Assembly (NCBI GenBank): GCA_949743955.1
Contig: CATJVQ010000047.1
Location: forward strand, 1-64,000
Reading direction: 5' to 3'
DNA length: 64,000 bases
DNA from: an uncultured Oscillospiraceae bacterium
Lineage (GTDB): Bacteria; Bacillota; Clostridia; Oscillospirales; Ruminococcaceae
This document shows positions 25,148 through 33,234 of this stretch, one piece after another. The position numbers and the translations under genes are program-made. The notes beneath the pieces are model-generated. The model made no database searches and was not told the DNA's origin. It saw only the letters and a program-made list of their open reading frames with translations. Each line of letters begins with the position of its first letter. Position 1 is the first letter of the stretch.

Positions 25148-25894
25148 TCACTTCTGGAAACGGACGGATCCCACCTTCGCGGAGAGGAAGAGCTGGGCCT
25201 CGCCGCCGCGGTTTTTCCAGGTAGTGGCCGGCTGGGAGAGTTCCTGTATCGTGACGGTATACGACGCGCTCTTCGGCACGTTCAGCCGCAGATCCCCGAG
25301 ATCCGCCGACACTGTGAGCCGATCGGCATCCTCAATGCTTTTTAAGCGCATGTCGATGTCGCCAAGCATCGCCGTGACACTGCTTGTCCCCGCGATGGAG
25401 GTGTCGCGCACCGTGATGCTCCCCGTGTTGCCCACGAGCAGAATCTCCGCCCCGCGCAGCCCCTCAAGGGAGATGTCCCCCTGCTGCGACTGGACCACGA
25501 TGCTGCCCATCCCGTCGGGCACCTGCACCTCCAGATCGATGCGGTAGCTCTCATCCTGCCCGCCTGCGCCGAGGGTCGCGCCGCTGCCCAAGTGGGAGTA
25601 GAGGGTCAAAAGACCGTTTTCGTCCACAGAATTCGCGACGATAAGGTTCTGTTCAATGAGTTTGCGCCGCCCGGCGTCCTGCGCATCGACCCGGTATTTC
25701 GCCGTGAATTTCACCGTGTCCCCCCTGCCGCGCGAGATATGCACATCTCCGCTCTCCGAGACGACGTTCACCGCCACAATGTTTTCCCTCGGGATGCTCT
25801 GACCGGGCAGGGAACCGTCCGCCCCGCTGCCGCATCCGGCACAGAAGAGGACACATAGCAGCATCCCCCAAAAGATCCGCCGCCCTGTGCGCAT
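25148..25894 (-). CDS. DUF4097-type lipoprotein
   Basis: 248 residues with a lipoprotein signal and lipobox LFCAGC. The mature domain shows the DUF4097/adhesin beta-helix pattern: VNVVSESGDVHISRG, YRIDLEVQVPDGMGSIVVQSQQ, GDISLEGL, GNTGSITVRD and LGDIDMRLKSIEDADRLTVSADLGDLRLN. Such domains sit outside the membrane; their ligand is generally unknown. Poly-G ribosome site precedes the ATG. It is 105 bases upstream of the solenoid-like membrane protein and probably co-transcribed with it. Confidence 0.82.
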   Translation of the reverse strand: MRTGRRIFWGMLLCVLFCAGCGSGADGSLPGQSIPRENIVAVNVVSESGDVHISRGRGDTVKFTAKYRVDAQDAGRRKLIEQNLIVANSVDENGLLTLYSHLGSGATLGAGGQDESYRIDLEVQVPDGMGSIVVQSQQGDISLEGLRGAEILLVGNTGSITVRDTSIAGTSSVTAMLGDIDMRLKSIEDADRLTVSADLGDLRLNVPKSASYTVTIQELSQPATTWKNRGGEAQLFLSAKVGSVRFQK

Positions 25895-26068
25895 GGATAT
25901 CCCCCCTTGTTGATGTTTAACGCTTTCATTTTACCCTGTCCGCAGGCGGAAAAAATCAACAGTTTAAGAATTATTCAATAATTTAAATTGAATTTCACGT
26001 TTCTGCTGTGATATTATAGAAAAAAGAAGAAAGCGGCACGATTTTGGGATTTGGGGAGGCGAGGCAGA

Positions 26069-26410
26069 ATGAAGGATCTCAGCCTCAGCGAGATGCTGGA
26101 TATGCAGCGAAAGCTGCACGAACACTACCGGGCGCGCTGGGGAGAACTGGTACCTGGGTTGGGGAAAGAGCTCATGCTGTGGATGATGGCGGAAGCGGGG
26201 GAAGCGGCGCAGGTCATCAAGAAGCAGGGCGACGAAGGTATCCTGATGGACGAAGCGGCGCGGTCGCACTTTGTGGAGGAGATGTGTGATGTACTCATGT
26301 ATTTCGGCGATGTCCTGCTCGCCTATTCCGTGACGCCGGAGGAAATCCGGGACGCCTATATCCAGAAATACGAACGGAACATGACTCGATGGCCAACAGT
26401 AAACCAGTAA
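26069..26410 (+). CDS. MazG-like nucleotide pyrophosphohydrolase
   Basis: A 113-residue all-helical protein from ATG 26069. The NTP-PPase motif is E-x-x-E (AEAGEAAQVIKK) followed by FVEEMCDVLMYFGDVLL with E-x-x-D, as in MazG/dUTPase-2 single-domain enzymes that hydrolyse (d)NTPs to monophosphates. The Trp-rich first helix region (RARWGELVPGL) is typical of the small family members. The last five codons form the left arm of a perfect 18-bp inverted repeat. The preceding TTGAAT-18-TATTAT (25988-26017) is a plausible promoter. Confidence 0.82.
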   Translation: MKDLSLSEMLDMQRKLHEHYRARWGELVPGLGKELMLWMMAEAGEAAQVIKKQGDEGILMDEAARSHFVEEMCDVLMYFGDVLLAYSVTPEEIRDAYIQKYERNMTRWPTVNQ

Positions 26411-26438
26411 CCGCCTGAAAGTTACTGGTTTACTGTTG
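26394..26438. repeat. Perfect 18-bp inverted repeat at gene end
   Basis: CAACAGTAAACCAGTAAC (26394-26411) and its exact complement at 26421-26438, separated by 9 bases. The left arm includes the stop codon of the MazG-like gene. There is no T-run after it, so it may be a 3' stabilising structure or factor-binding site rather than an intrinsic terminator. Confidence 0.8.
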
Positions 26439-26512
26439 AGGTAACGTTCTTCCTCTGGGGTGGTTACGGCTTGCGCAAAGCGAGCACACCCTGTCTGATC
26501 TGATTTTTTGTC

Positions 26513-26538
26513 CCGCATAAAAAATGCGGTATTTTTTT
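26513..26538 (+). terminator. Small hairpin with T-run
   Basis: A 6-bp stem (26513-26518 with 26524-26529) followed by TATTTTTTT. Probably the real terminator of the MazG-like transcript. Confidence 0.55.
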
Positions 26539-26565
26539 GCGTTTTTTCCAAAAATGAGGTATAAT
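26537..26565 (+). promoter_or_regulatory. Promoter of the amidohydrolase gene
   Basis: TTGCGT (26537-26542), 17 bases, TATAAT (26560-26565), 36 bases before the ATG. Confidence 0.65.
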
Positions 26566-26601
26566 AAAAAGGTTAGATTGAAGCTGTAGAGGTGACAGGC
26601 T

Positions 26602-27453
26602 ATGGACGGGACGCAACGCCGGCGGGCGGGCCCTATTATCGACGCCCACGCGCATGTCTATATGGACGATATTGCCCAGCGCGCGCTGCGGCAGATAGCG
26701 TCCTTTTATGGCTTTACCGGGCGCATGCACGAGGACGCGTGTGTCGGCACGGTCGACGATCTGCTCGAACGGGACACCCGCTGCGGAATATCGGCGTCGC
26801 TCGTCTCGGAGGCCGCGCACCGGCCGGAATTGGTGGAGAGGCTCAACCGCTTCATTGCCCAGAGCTGCCGCCATGCCGAAGAGAAGGGCGGGCCGCGGTT
26901 CTATGGGCTGTGCACGGTCCATCCGGACTGTGAGGACATCCCCGGCATTCTCGGGCAGGCGAAGGCGGAGGGGCTGCGGGGGGTCAAAATCCACCCGGAC
27001 TACCAGGAGTTCGATATGGACGACCGGCGCTGTGACCCGATTTATGACTTCTGCCGGGAGGAAGGCTTCCCCGTGCTCATCCACTGCGGGGACGTACGGT
27101 TCGACTTCTCCTCCCCCCGGCGGCTGCAGCATGTCATCGACCGCTTTCCCGGCCTGCCCCTCATCGCGGCGCACATGGGCGGATACCGGCGGTGGGACGA
27201 GGCGTTCGAGCTGCGCGCGGGGGAAACCACATTCTTCGACGTGAGCTCCTCCCTGTTCGCCCTCCCCCGGGAGAGGGCGGCCGCCTTTTTTAAGAAGTTC
27301 GGCCCGGAGCGCTTCTTTTTCGGCACGGACTACCCCCTCTTTGAGCCGGAGGCGGAGATACGCCGCTTCCTCTCGCTGGAGCTGCCGCCGGAGTGGGAGG
27401 AGGCCATCCTGTACCGAAACTTTGTCCGGGCCTTTTCGCTCGGGGATGCCTGA
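26602..27453 (+). CDS. Amidohydrolase-2 family metal-dependent hydrolase
   Basis: 283 residues with the amidohydrolase TIM-barrel metal motif DAHAHVY (H-x-H) near the N-terminus, LRGVKIHPDYQ, PVLIHCGD, PLIAAHMGG and the C-terminal FFFGTDYPLF with the final Asp. This family cleaves or decarboxylates varied substrates; the actual one is unknown. Ribosome site GAGGTGA is 6 bases upstream. It precedes the ABC operon by 170 bases, and co-transcription is possible but not shown. Confidence 0.85.
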   Translation: MDGTQRRRAGPIIDAHAHVYMDDIAQRALRQIASFYGFTGRMHEDACVGTVDDLLERDTRCGISASLVSEAAHRPELVERLNRFIAQSCRHAEEKGGPRFYGLCTVHPDCEDIPGILGQAKAEGLRGVKIHPDYQEFDMDDRRCDPIYDFCREEGFPVLIHCGDVRFDFSSPRRLQHVIDRFPGLPLIAAHMGGYRRWDEAFELRAGETTFFDVSSSLFALPRERAAAFFKKFGPERFFFGTDYPLFEPEAEIRRFLSLELPPEWEEAILYRNFVRAFSLGDA

Positions 27454-27624
27454 CGGCGTTTCGATACGGTTTCTTCAATCTTTGGTAACAACTGCCGGGC
27501 ACTTTTTTGTTAAGATGTAGGAATATGGGCCGGATCTCTGTCCGCCATGGCGGAGAGCGAAGGTCCTCCCGTTTTGTGCCGGATCCAGGAGGCACAATCC
27601 GAAAGGAAAGGAAGGAGCATCAAC

Positions 27625-28647
27625 ATGCTGGAGGTGCAGCACCTCACAAAAACGTACGGCGAGAAGCGGGCGGTGGACGACATCAGCTTTTCGGTCAGCC
27701 GCGGGGAGATCCTCGGATTCCTCGGCCCGAACGGCGCGGGCAAGTCCACGACGATGAATATCATCACCGGCTACCTCTCCTCGACCAGCGGCACGGTTTT
27801 GGTCGACGGATTCGATATTCTCGCCGACCCCATCAAGGCCAAGTCGAAAATCGGCTATCTGCCCGAACATCCCCCGCTCTATCTGGACATGACCGTGGCG
27901 GAATACCTCGATTTCATGTTCGACCTCAAGCGGGTGCGGGTGCCCAAAAAGGCCCACATCAGCGAAATCTGCGAGCTGGTGCGCATTTCGGATGTCTATG
28001 GGCGGCTGATTAAGAACCTCTCCAAGGGCTACCGCCAGCGTGTGGGCGTGGCGCAGGCGCTGCTCGGCAACCCGGATCTGCTGATTCTGGACGAACCCAC
28101 TGTCGGGCTCGATCCGAAGCAGATCATTGAGATCCGCACGCTGATTAAGGAGCTCGGGGAGCGGCACACTGTTATTCTCTCCTCGCACATCCTGCCCGAG
28201 GTGCAGGCTGTGTGCGAGAGGGTTATTGTTATCAACCGCGGCCGCCTTGTCGCCGACGATACGCCCGACAACCTCTCCCACGCCATGAGCACCGACCATA
28301 AGCTCACCGTGCGCATCGACGGACCGGAGGAAAAGGTGCTCGCCCTTCTGCGCGGCCTGCCCTCGATGCTCGAGGTGCACCCGCTCGGCCAGCGCGAGCG
28401 CGACGGTGTGTATGAATACACTATCGAGACTGAAAATAATACGGACGTGCGCCGGGAAATGTTCCGCCGCCTAGCGGACCGGAGCTGGCCCATCCTCTCG
28501 CTGCGCTCGTCGGAGATGTCCCTTGAGGACATCTTCCTCTCCCTCACGAGCGATAATGCGTCCGCCGCGCCGCTCCTGTCCGGTTCTTCGGACACCGCAG
28601 ACGCTGTCCCCGAAGAACCGGACGCATCCACAGGAGGTGACAACTGA
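27625..28647 (+). CDS. ABC transporter ATP-binding protein (GldA-like)
   Basis: 340 residues from ATG 27625 (GGAAGGAG upstream). Walker A GPNGAGKSTT, Q-loop region YLPEHPPLY, signature LSKGYRQRV, Walker B LLILDEPTVGLD and the switch His in ILSSHIL are intact. A C-terminal regulatory domain (about 215-310) and a Ser/Asp/Glu-rich tail follow. With the next genes it forms a Gld-type exporter: ATPase, ABC-2 permease, and an auxiliary extracytoplasmic protein. The last codons contain a 14-bp inverted repeat. The stop overlaps the permease ATG (TGATG). Confidence 0.92.
   Translation: MLEVQHLTKTYGEKRAVDDISFSVSRGEILGFLGPNGAGKSTTMNIITGYLSSTSGTVLVDGFDILADPIKAKSKIGYLPEHPPLYLDMTVAEYLDFMFDLKRVRVPKKAHISEICELVRISDVYGRLIKNLSKGYRQRVGVAQALLGNPDLLILDEPTVGLDPKQIIEIRTLIKELGERHTVILSSHILPEVQAVCERVIVINRGRLVADDTPDNLSHAMSTDHKLTVRIDGPEEKVLALLRGLPSMLEVHPLGQRERDGVYEYTIETENNTDVRREMFRRLADRSWPILSLRSSEMSLEDIFLSLTSDNASAAPLLSGSSDTADAVPEEPDASTGGDN
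28578..28623 (+). repeat. 14-bp inverted repeat inside gene end
   Basis: GTCCGGTTCTTCGG (28578-28591) and its exact complement at 28610-28623 with an 18-base loop, within the low-complexity tail of the ATPase gene and 24 bases before the permease start. It could modulate expression between the two genes. Confidence 0.65.
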
Positions 28648-29351
28648 TGTTCGCCATTTTCCGCCGCGAGACGCGCAACTATTTCTCCTCCCCCATCGCC
28701 TATATCTATATCGCTGTCTTTTACGCGTTTGCGAGCTTCTATTTCTTTGCAACCACCCTCATGAGCAATTCCACCAGCCTTTCCAACGTTTTTTCCTCTC
28801 TCTTCACCATTTCGCTCTTCCTTATCCCCATCCTCACCATGCGCCTGCTCAGTGAGGACCGGCGCTACAAGACCGATCAGGCCCTCATCACCGCGCCGGT
28901 CTCCATCCTCGGCATTGTGATGGGCAAGTATCTGGCCGCAGTCCTGATTTATCTCATCGGCATTCTGATTACGCTGGTGATGGCGGTCATCGTGGCGCTC
29001 TTCGCCACGCCGGACTGGGCGGTCATCTTCGGCCACTTCATCGGCCTGTTCCTTCTCGGCGCGGCGCTCATCGCCATTGGCACGTTCATCTCGTCCCTCA
29101 CCGAAAATCAGGTTATCGCCGCAGTCGGCGGCTTCGCGGCAGGCTTCGCGCTCATGCTGGTCGACGCGCTCACCTCCGTGGTGTCCTCCCCCCTCGGGCA
29201 GAGCATCATTGAGGGCGTGTCGTTCTACCAGAGATACCAGTCGTTTACTGTGGGCGTACTCGATTTTGCCGATGTCATCTTCTACCTGAGCGTATGCGTA
29301 CTCTTTGTGTTCTTCACTGTGCGCGTGTTCGAGAAGAGAAGATGGAGCTGA
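28647..29351 (+). CDS. ABC-2 type permease (GldF-like)
   Basis: A 234-residue membrane protein with six hydrophobic segments. It opens MFAIFRRETRNYFSSPIAYIYIAVF and has LSEDRRYKTDQALITAPVSI in the first cytoplasmic loop, the typical pattern of GldF/CcmB-type permeases. The ribosome site GGAGGTGA lies at the end of the ATPase gene. Together with the ATPase it should form the membrane channel; the transported substrate is unknown. Confidence 0.9.
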   Translation: MFAIFRRETRNYFSSPIAYIYIAVFYAFASFYFFATTLMSNSTSLSNVFSSLFTISLFLIPILTMRLLSEDRRYKTDQALITAPVSILGIVMGKYLAAVLIYLIGILITLVMAVIVALFATPDWAVIFGHFIGLFLLGAALIAIGTFISSLTENQVIAAVGGFAAGFALMLVDALTSVVSSPLGQSIIEGVSFYQRYQSFTVGVLDFADVIFYLSVCVLFVFFTVRVFEKRRWS

Positions 29352-29370
29352 CGGACAGGAGATGAATAAG

Positions 29371-30837
29371 ATGAAACCAGGCAGTTTTTTGAGTTCCAAA
29401 AGATTTAAATTCGGCGCCGTCTCCACGGCTATCAGCGTTATCTTCATTGCGCTGATTGTCGTGGTCAACGTAGTGGCGACCGTTCTGACGGACAAGTTCC
29501 CCCTGACTATCGATCTCACGCCCAACAGCGCGTTCGCCCTCTCGGAGGAGTCCATCGCGTATGTCCGGGGCGTGACGCAGCCGGTGAATGTCTATGTGCT
29601 CTCCCGCGAGAGCGATCTGGAGAACACGGGGAATCTCTATTATACGCAGGTGAAACGCGTTATCGATCAATACGCGCAGTATAATGGGAACATCACCGTC
29701 TCCTATGTGGACATCGTCAAGGATCCGACGTTTACGACGAAGTATCCGGAGCTGTCGCTTAATTACGGGGACGTGCTTGTCGAGAGCGGGTCACGCCGGC
29801 GCACGGTGTCGATGTACGATATGTTCAACGTCAGCTACAATCAGCAGACGGGCCAGCAGTATATCCGCTCCTCGAAGGCGGACGAGATGATGACCTCCGC
29901 CATTATGGGCGTCACGAGCGACGAGATCGTCACCGTGGGCATCCTCTCCGGGCACGAGGAGGAGGAATCCCCCGCGCTGCGCACGCTCCTCGAAAAGAAC
30001 AATTTCCAGGTGGTGGACGTAAACCTGCAGAGCGACGAAATTGATCCGTCGATAGAGGTGCTCTTCTGGAACGCGCCCAAGCGTGATCCGGACGGGAGCC
30101 TCTTCCAGAAGCTGGACGATTACCTGGAAAACGGGATGAACTTCGGCAAGCACATGTTCTACACGGCCTCAAGCGAGCAGCCGGACCTGCCGAACGTCAG
30201 CGCGTTCTTAGAGGAATGGGGCGTCGCGGTGGACGGCGGTGTCGTGGCGGAGACGAATTCCTCAAACGTGCTGAGCTTCACGAGCCCCTTCTTCTGCACG
30301 GTGGAATATACCGACACGGAGGATTATCTGGAGCGCCTTTCGCAGAGCATCCGGGTGACGATGCCGTTCGGCCGTCCGCTGCGGACCCTGTTCGATGCGC
30401 GCAGCGGGTATGAGACGAAGGTGCTCCTCTCCTACTCGCCCACGTCCGTGGTGCGTCCGGCGGACGCGGCCGAGGACTGGGCTCCGACGGAGGACGATCT
30501 CGGCGAGGTGCCCGCCATGGTGCGCGCGCAGCGCCGCCGCTATGAGGGCACGACGTTCCTGGCGTCGAACCTGTTTATTCTCTCGTCCTCGTCGGCGTTC
30601 GATCAGAACGTGCTCGAGAGCAAGTCTGTCAACAACGCCGACTATCTGATGAGCATCCTCAACACGGTGACGGAGCGCGAGGATGTCATCACCATCGCGC
30701 CCAAGGATCTGAGCGGCGATCAGCTCGGCGTCTCGCTCTTACAGGCCGGGACCATCGCCGTCATCATGGTGGTCGTTGTTCCGCTCGCCATCATCGTTAT
30801 CGGCCTTGTGATCTGGATCCGGCGTCGCCATAAATGA
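29371..30837 (+). CDS. GldG-like ABC auxiliary protein
   Basis: 488 residues from ATG 29371, 9 bases after AGGAG (the ATG at 29362 touches the ribosome site). N-terminal helix (about 17-38) and C-terminal helix (about 462-483) flank a large extracytoplasmic region with the family opening DLTPNSAFALSEESIAYVRG and PVNVYVLSRESD, and later TVGILSGHEEE, as in the ABC_transp_aux family that accompanies Gld-type ABC exporters. A 10-bp hairpin spans its stop codon (30821-30847). The DUF4340 gene follows only after a 367-base gap filled by a tandem repeat. Confidence 0.88.
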   Translation: MKPGSFLSSKRFKFGAVSTAISVIFIALIVVVNVVATVLTDKFPLTIDLTPNSAFALSEESIAYVRGVTQPVNVYVLSRESDLENTGNLYYTQVKRVIDQYAQYNGNITVSYVDIVKDPTFTTKYPELSLNYGDVLVESGSRRRTVSMYDMFNVSYNQQTGQQYIRSSKADEMMTSAIMGVTSDEIVTVGILSGHEEEESPALRTLLEKNNFQVVDVNLQSDEIDPSIEVLFWNAPKRDPDGSLFQKLDDYLENGMNFGKHMFYTASSEQPDLPNVSAFLEEWGVAVDGGVVAETNSSNVLSFTSPFFCTVEYTDTEDYLERLSQSIRVTMPFGRPLRTLFDARSGYETKVLLSYSPTSVVRPADAAEDWAPTEDDLGEVPAMVRAQRRRYEGTTFLASNLFILSSSSAFDQNVLESKSVNNADYLMSILNTVTEREDVITIAPKDLSGDQLGVSLLQAGTIAVIMVVVVPLAIIVIGLVIWIRRRHK

Positions 30838-30847
30838 TGGCGACGCC
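30821..30847 (+). repeat. 10-bp hairpin spanning a stop codon
   Basis: GGCGTCGCCA (30821-30830) pairs with TGGCGACGCC (30838-30847); the loop holds the last codons and stop of the GldG-like gene. No T-run follows, so it is likely a processing or partial termination element. Confidence 0.6.
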
Positions 30848-30873
30848 TCGGAAAAGCTGCTTTGACTTTGAGA

Positions 30874-31131
30874 AAGTCAATTTTGCCCGCTATGCGGGCA
30901 AAACCGCAGCCTTTCCTAAGAGGGGTCTCGCGTGCCGTTTTGGCATGTTGGTTTTACAACTAGGCGGGCTCTCTGGGGTTGGCTTTGGCGTTCCCTGTGA
31001 GGAAGTCAATTTTGCCCGCTATGCGGGCAAAACCGCAGCTTTTCCTAAGAGGGGGACTCGCGTGCTGTTTTGGCACGTTGGTTTTACAACTGGGCGGACT
31101 TTCTGGGGTTGGCTTTGGCGTTCCCCTTTGG
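30874..31131 (+). repeat. Two tandem ~129-bp copies of a hairpin-rich repeat
   Basis: Two copies, 30874-31002 and 31003-31131, are over 90% identical by eye. Each starts AAGTCAATTTTGCCCGC and contains a perfect 10-bp hairpin (TTTTGCCCGC-TAT-GCGGGCAAAA; 30881-30903 and 31010-31032), then a T-rich tail ending GGGGTTGGCTTTGGCGTTCCC. An additional TTGAC/GTCAA stem precedes copy 1. It fills the gap between the GldG-like and DUF4340 genes. A reading frame through it translates both copies, but the base composition and hairpins argue for a non-coding element. Confidence 0.85.
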
Positions 31132-31204
31132 TTTGTCTTTTCGTCCCCCTTTTGGGTGTTTTCTTTTGGGATGGTTCATTTCAAGAAAAGAAAGGTTATC
31201 GTTT

Positions 31205-32662
31205 ATGAAGAAACAGCTCATCATTCTGGTGGTGTGTTTGGTGGTGGCGGGGGCGCTCGGTGTCGCGCTGTGGCTGCTGATGGGCTATGAGCCTGAGCCG
31301 GATGAGAATTCGTCCAGTACGGTCTCGACAGCTGTCCAGCTTACGGAACGCTCCGACTACGATTTGGATACTGTCACTGTGGAAAACGAGCACGGATCCT
31401 ACACCGTGCGCAACCTCGGCGATGGACAGTATACCCTCAAGGGTTATGAGGACGCGCCCCTTTCCAACGCCATGCTCAAGAGCGTGGCCAATGCCGGGGT
31501 CAGCCTGCGGGCCGATTCGGTCGTGACAGAATCGGCGGAGGATCTCTCCGCCTATGGGCTCCAGCCCCCGGCAGTCCGGCTCAAGGCCTCCTATACGGAC
31601 GGATCAGCTTTCTCTCTGGAACTGGGGGCGCAGGCGCCCGCGAACAGCGGGGTCTATGCCCGCCTGCCGGAGGAGAATACCGTCTACCTGCTCACGAAGA
31701 CCAGCACGAACAACATCTTTAACGCGCCGCTTCAGTTTATTGATAAGACCATCGTCGAGTCGCCGGACGATCTGGCCGCCCAGCAGAGCGGCACGACGAC
31801 AATGCCGGAGACCGCCACCTTCGGCGGATCGTTCCGCGCGGAGGAGATCGTCATCCGCCGCACGAAGAAGGATGAGGACGACACCGCCCAGAGCATGGGG
31901 CTCGACCTCTTTGAGATGGTCTCCCCCAAGGCCCGCAGCATTGATTCAAATGAGCCGGTAAACGTGCTCTCCGGGCTGCTGTCGCTGAGCGCGAGCGAGA
32001 TATCCGGCTATAAGCCCACTGAGGCGCAGCGGGATGCGTTCGGTCTCACCGAGCCGTATTCGACTGTCCGCTTCACGTATCTGGACGCGGAGGAGAAGGA
32101 GCAGACAGTTTCCCTGCGCGCGAGTGCACGGGATGACGAGGGCTTTGTCTTCATCGAGCGCGAGGGCGTGCCGGTGGTGTACCGTGTCCGGGCGGACAGC
32201 CTGCCGTGGTATGAGATGGCGTATCAGGACTTCCTCTCCCGGCTCCAGCTTCTGCCGTTTATCGACGATGTGAAAACCATGACGCTTGATTTCGAAAACG
32301 GGGATTCGTTCGTCTGCGCGCTTGAGGGCGAGGGCGACGATTTGACAGTCACCATGAATGGGCAGGCGGTCAGCGAGAAGGAGTTCCGCCAGCTCTACCA
32401 GAACGTCATCGGCCTCCCGAGCGAGGACTTCACGTCCGATACGCCCGCCGAGGGCGCCGCCGTTCTCGCGCGCGTCACGTTCGCTTACCGCGACGGGAGA
32501 CCCGCCGATAACCTCGCGCTCATCGCGTCCGATGCGTCGCGCAAGGCGTTCCTGTCCATCAACGGCGAGAGCGAGTTCTATACCAAGTCCTCCTATGCCG
32601 GAACCCTCCGGGAGAACTGCCGCCAGCTTCAGGATGGGGAGACAGTCGGCGAATTGTATTAA
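31205..32662 (+). CDS. DUF4340 domain protein
   Basis: 485 residues from ATG 31205, with AAAGG 8 bases upstream. One N-terminal transmembrane helix (about 5-27) is followed by a large extracytoplasmic region with repeated DUF4340 elements: SDYDLDTVTVENEHGSYTVRN, GYEDAPLSNAMLKSVANAG, YGLQPPAVRLKASYTDGS and VYLLTKTSTNNIFNAPLQFIDKTI. DUF4340 proteins commonly follow GldG-like genes and are taken to be part of the same exporter or envelope complex. Function is unknown. Confidence 0.88.
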   Translation: MKKQLIILVVCLVVAGALGVALWLLMGYEPEPDENSSSTVSTAVQLTERSDYDLDTVTVENEHGSYTVRNLGDGQYTLKGYEDAPLSNAMLKSVANAGVSLRADSVVTESAEDLSAYGLQPPAVRLKASYTDGSAFSLELGAQAPANSGVYARLPEENTVYLLTKTSTNNIFNAPLQFIDKTIVESPDDLAAQQSGTTTMPETATFGGSFRAEEIVIRRTKKDEDDTAQSMGLDLFEMVSPKARSIDSNEPVNVLSGLLSLSASEISGYKPTEAQRDAFGLTEPYSTVRFTYLDAEEKEQTVSLRASARDDEGFVFIEREGVPVVYRVRADSLPWYEMAYQDFLSRLQLLPFIDDVKTMTLDFENGDSFVCALEGEGDDLTVTMNGQAVSEKEFRQLYQNVIGLPSEDFTSDTPAEGAAVLARVTFAYRDGRPADNLALIASDASRKAFLSINGESEFYTKSSYAGTLRENCRQLQDGETVGELY

Positions 32663-33193
32663 AGCGGGGCGGCGGATTTCTCCGCCCCTATGCCACTGTG
32701 CATACCAACCGATGCACTGCGGCTTAAACGTATAAGTGCAGCTGGCAAAACGGCTCGTATCGGTTTGGGAAACCACAGTACCCAGTCCGTGCGGGCCGTT
32801 TGCTTTTAAAGGCTGTGAGATTTTACGGGGCAGCGCATCTTCGCCGGGACGGTTTTAGCAGAGGGTCTGCATCTTTCCTTTCATTTTGCAGAGTTCTGGA
32901 GATTCAGACGGAGCCGGTGCCAGGGGAACAGAGAGGGGGAGACCGCAAGAGGGATAAAATTGTATTGGCTGTATTTCTGATCTTGTTTTCCATCACAATA
33001 GACGGAGCGGATAAGATACCGGGAATCCGGGAGATCCTTACGAACGGAACCCTTCAACTTTGAGAGCGACCCGGATCTGGAATCGGGCGCGGGACGATTC
33101 AGAGCAACAGACCGAAGAGAAAAACATGATAGAGATGGAAGGAACTCCGTTAAGTGAGCAACACCGAACCGTTATGCAGGTGCCGGGCAGCAA
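32663..33193. other. 531-base gap: terminator, possible structured RNA, no convincing gene
   Basis: It starts with a GC hairpin (about 32667-32690) that should end the DUF4340 transcript. Bases 32700-32815 contain several pairings: CCAACCGAT with ATCGGTTTGG, TGCACT with AGTGCA, and GGCAAAACGG with CCGTTTGC, then a TTTT. This could be a structured RNA or a dispersed repeat. At 32926-33063 a frame encodes a short hydrophobic stretch (IVLAVFLILFSITI) and DGADKIPGIREIL, but no start with a good ribosome site was found, so I do not call it a gene. Confidence 0.4.
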
Positions 33194-33226
33194 AAAGCCG
33201 GCCGCGGATTTTTCGTGGCCGGCTTT
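33194..33226 (-). terminator. hsp20 terminator
   Basis: A 10-bp stem (33194-33203 with 33217-33226) with an A-run on its left, giving a T-run for leftward transcription just past the hsp20 stop. Confidence 0.85.
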
Positions 33227-33234
33227 CCTGTCTG

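Noticed and set aside
30834..31208. A 124-residue protein gene across the tandem repeat
   Set aside because: The frame only reads through two copies of a hairpin-rich repeat, has no ribosome site and a different composition from its neighbours; other frames are open too.
32800..33063. An 87-residue protein gene
   Set aside because: Only the last third looks protein-like (a short hydrophobic stretch); there is no good start or ribosome site, so it is described within the gap instead.
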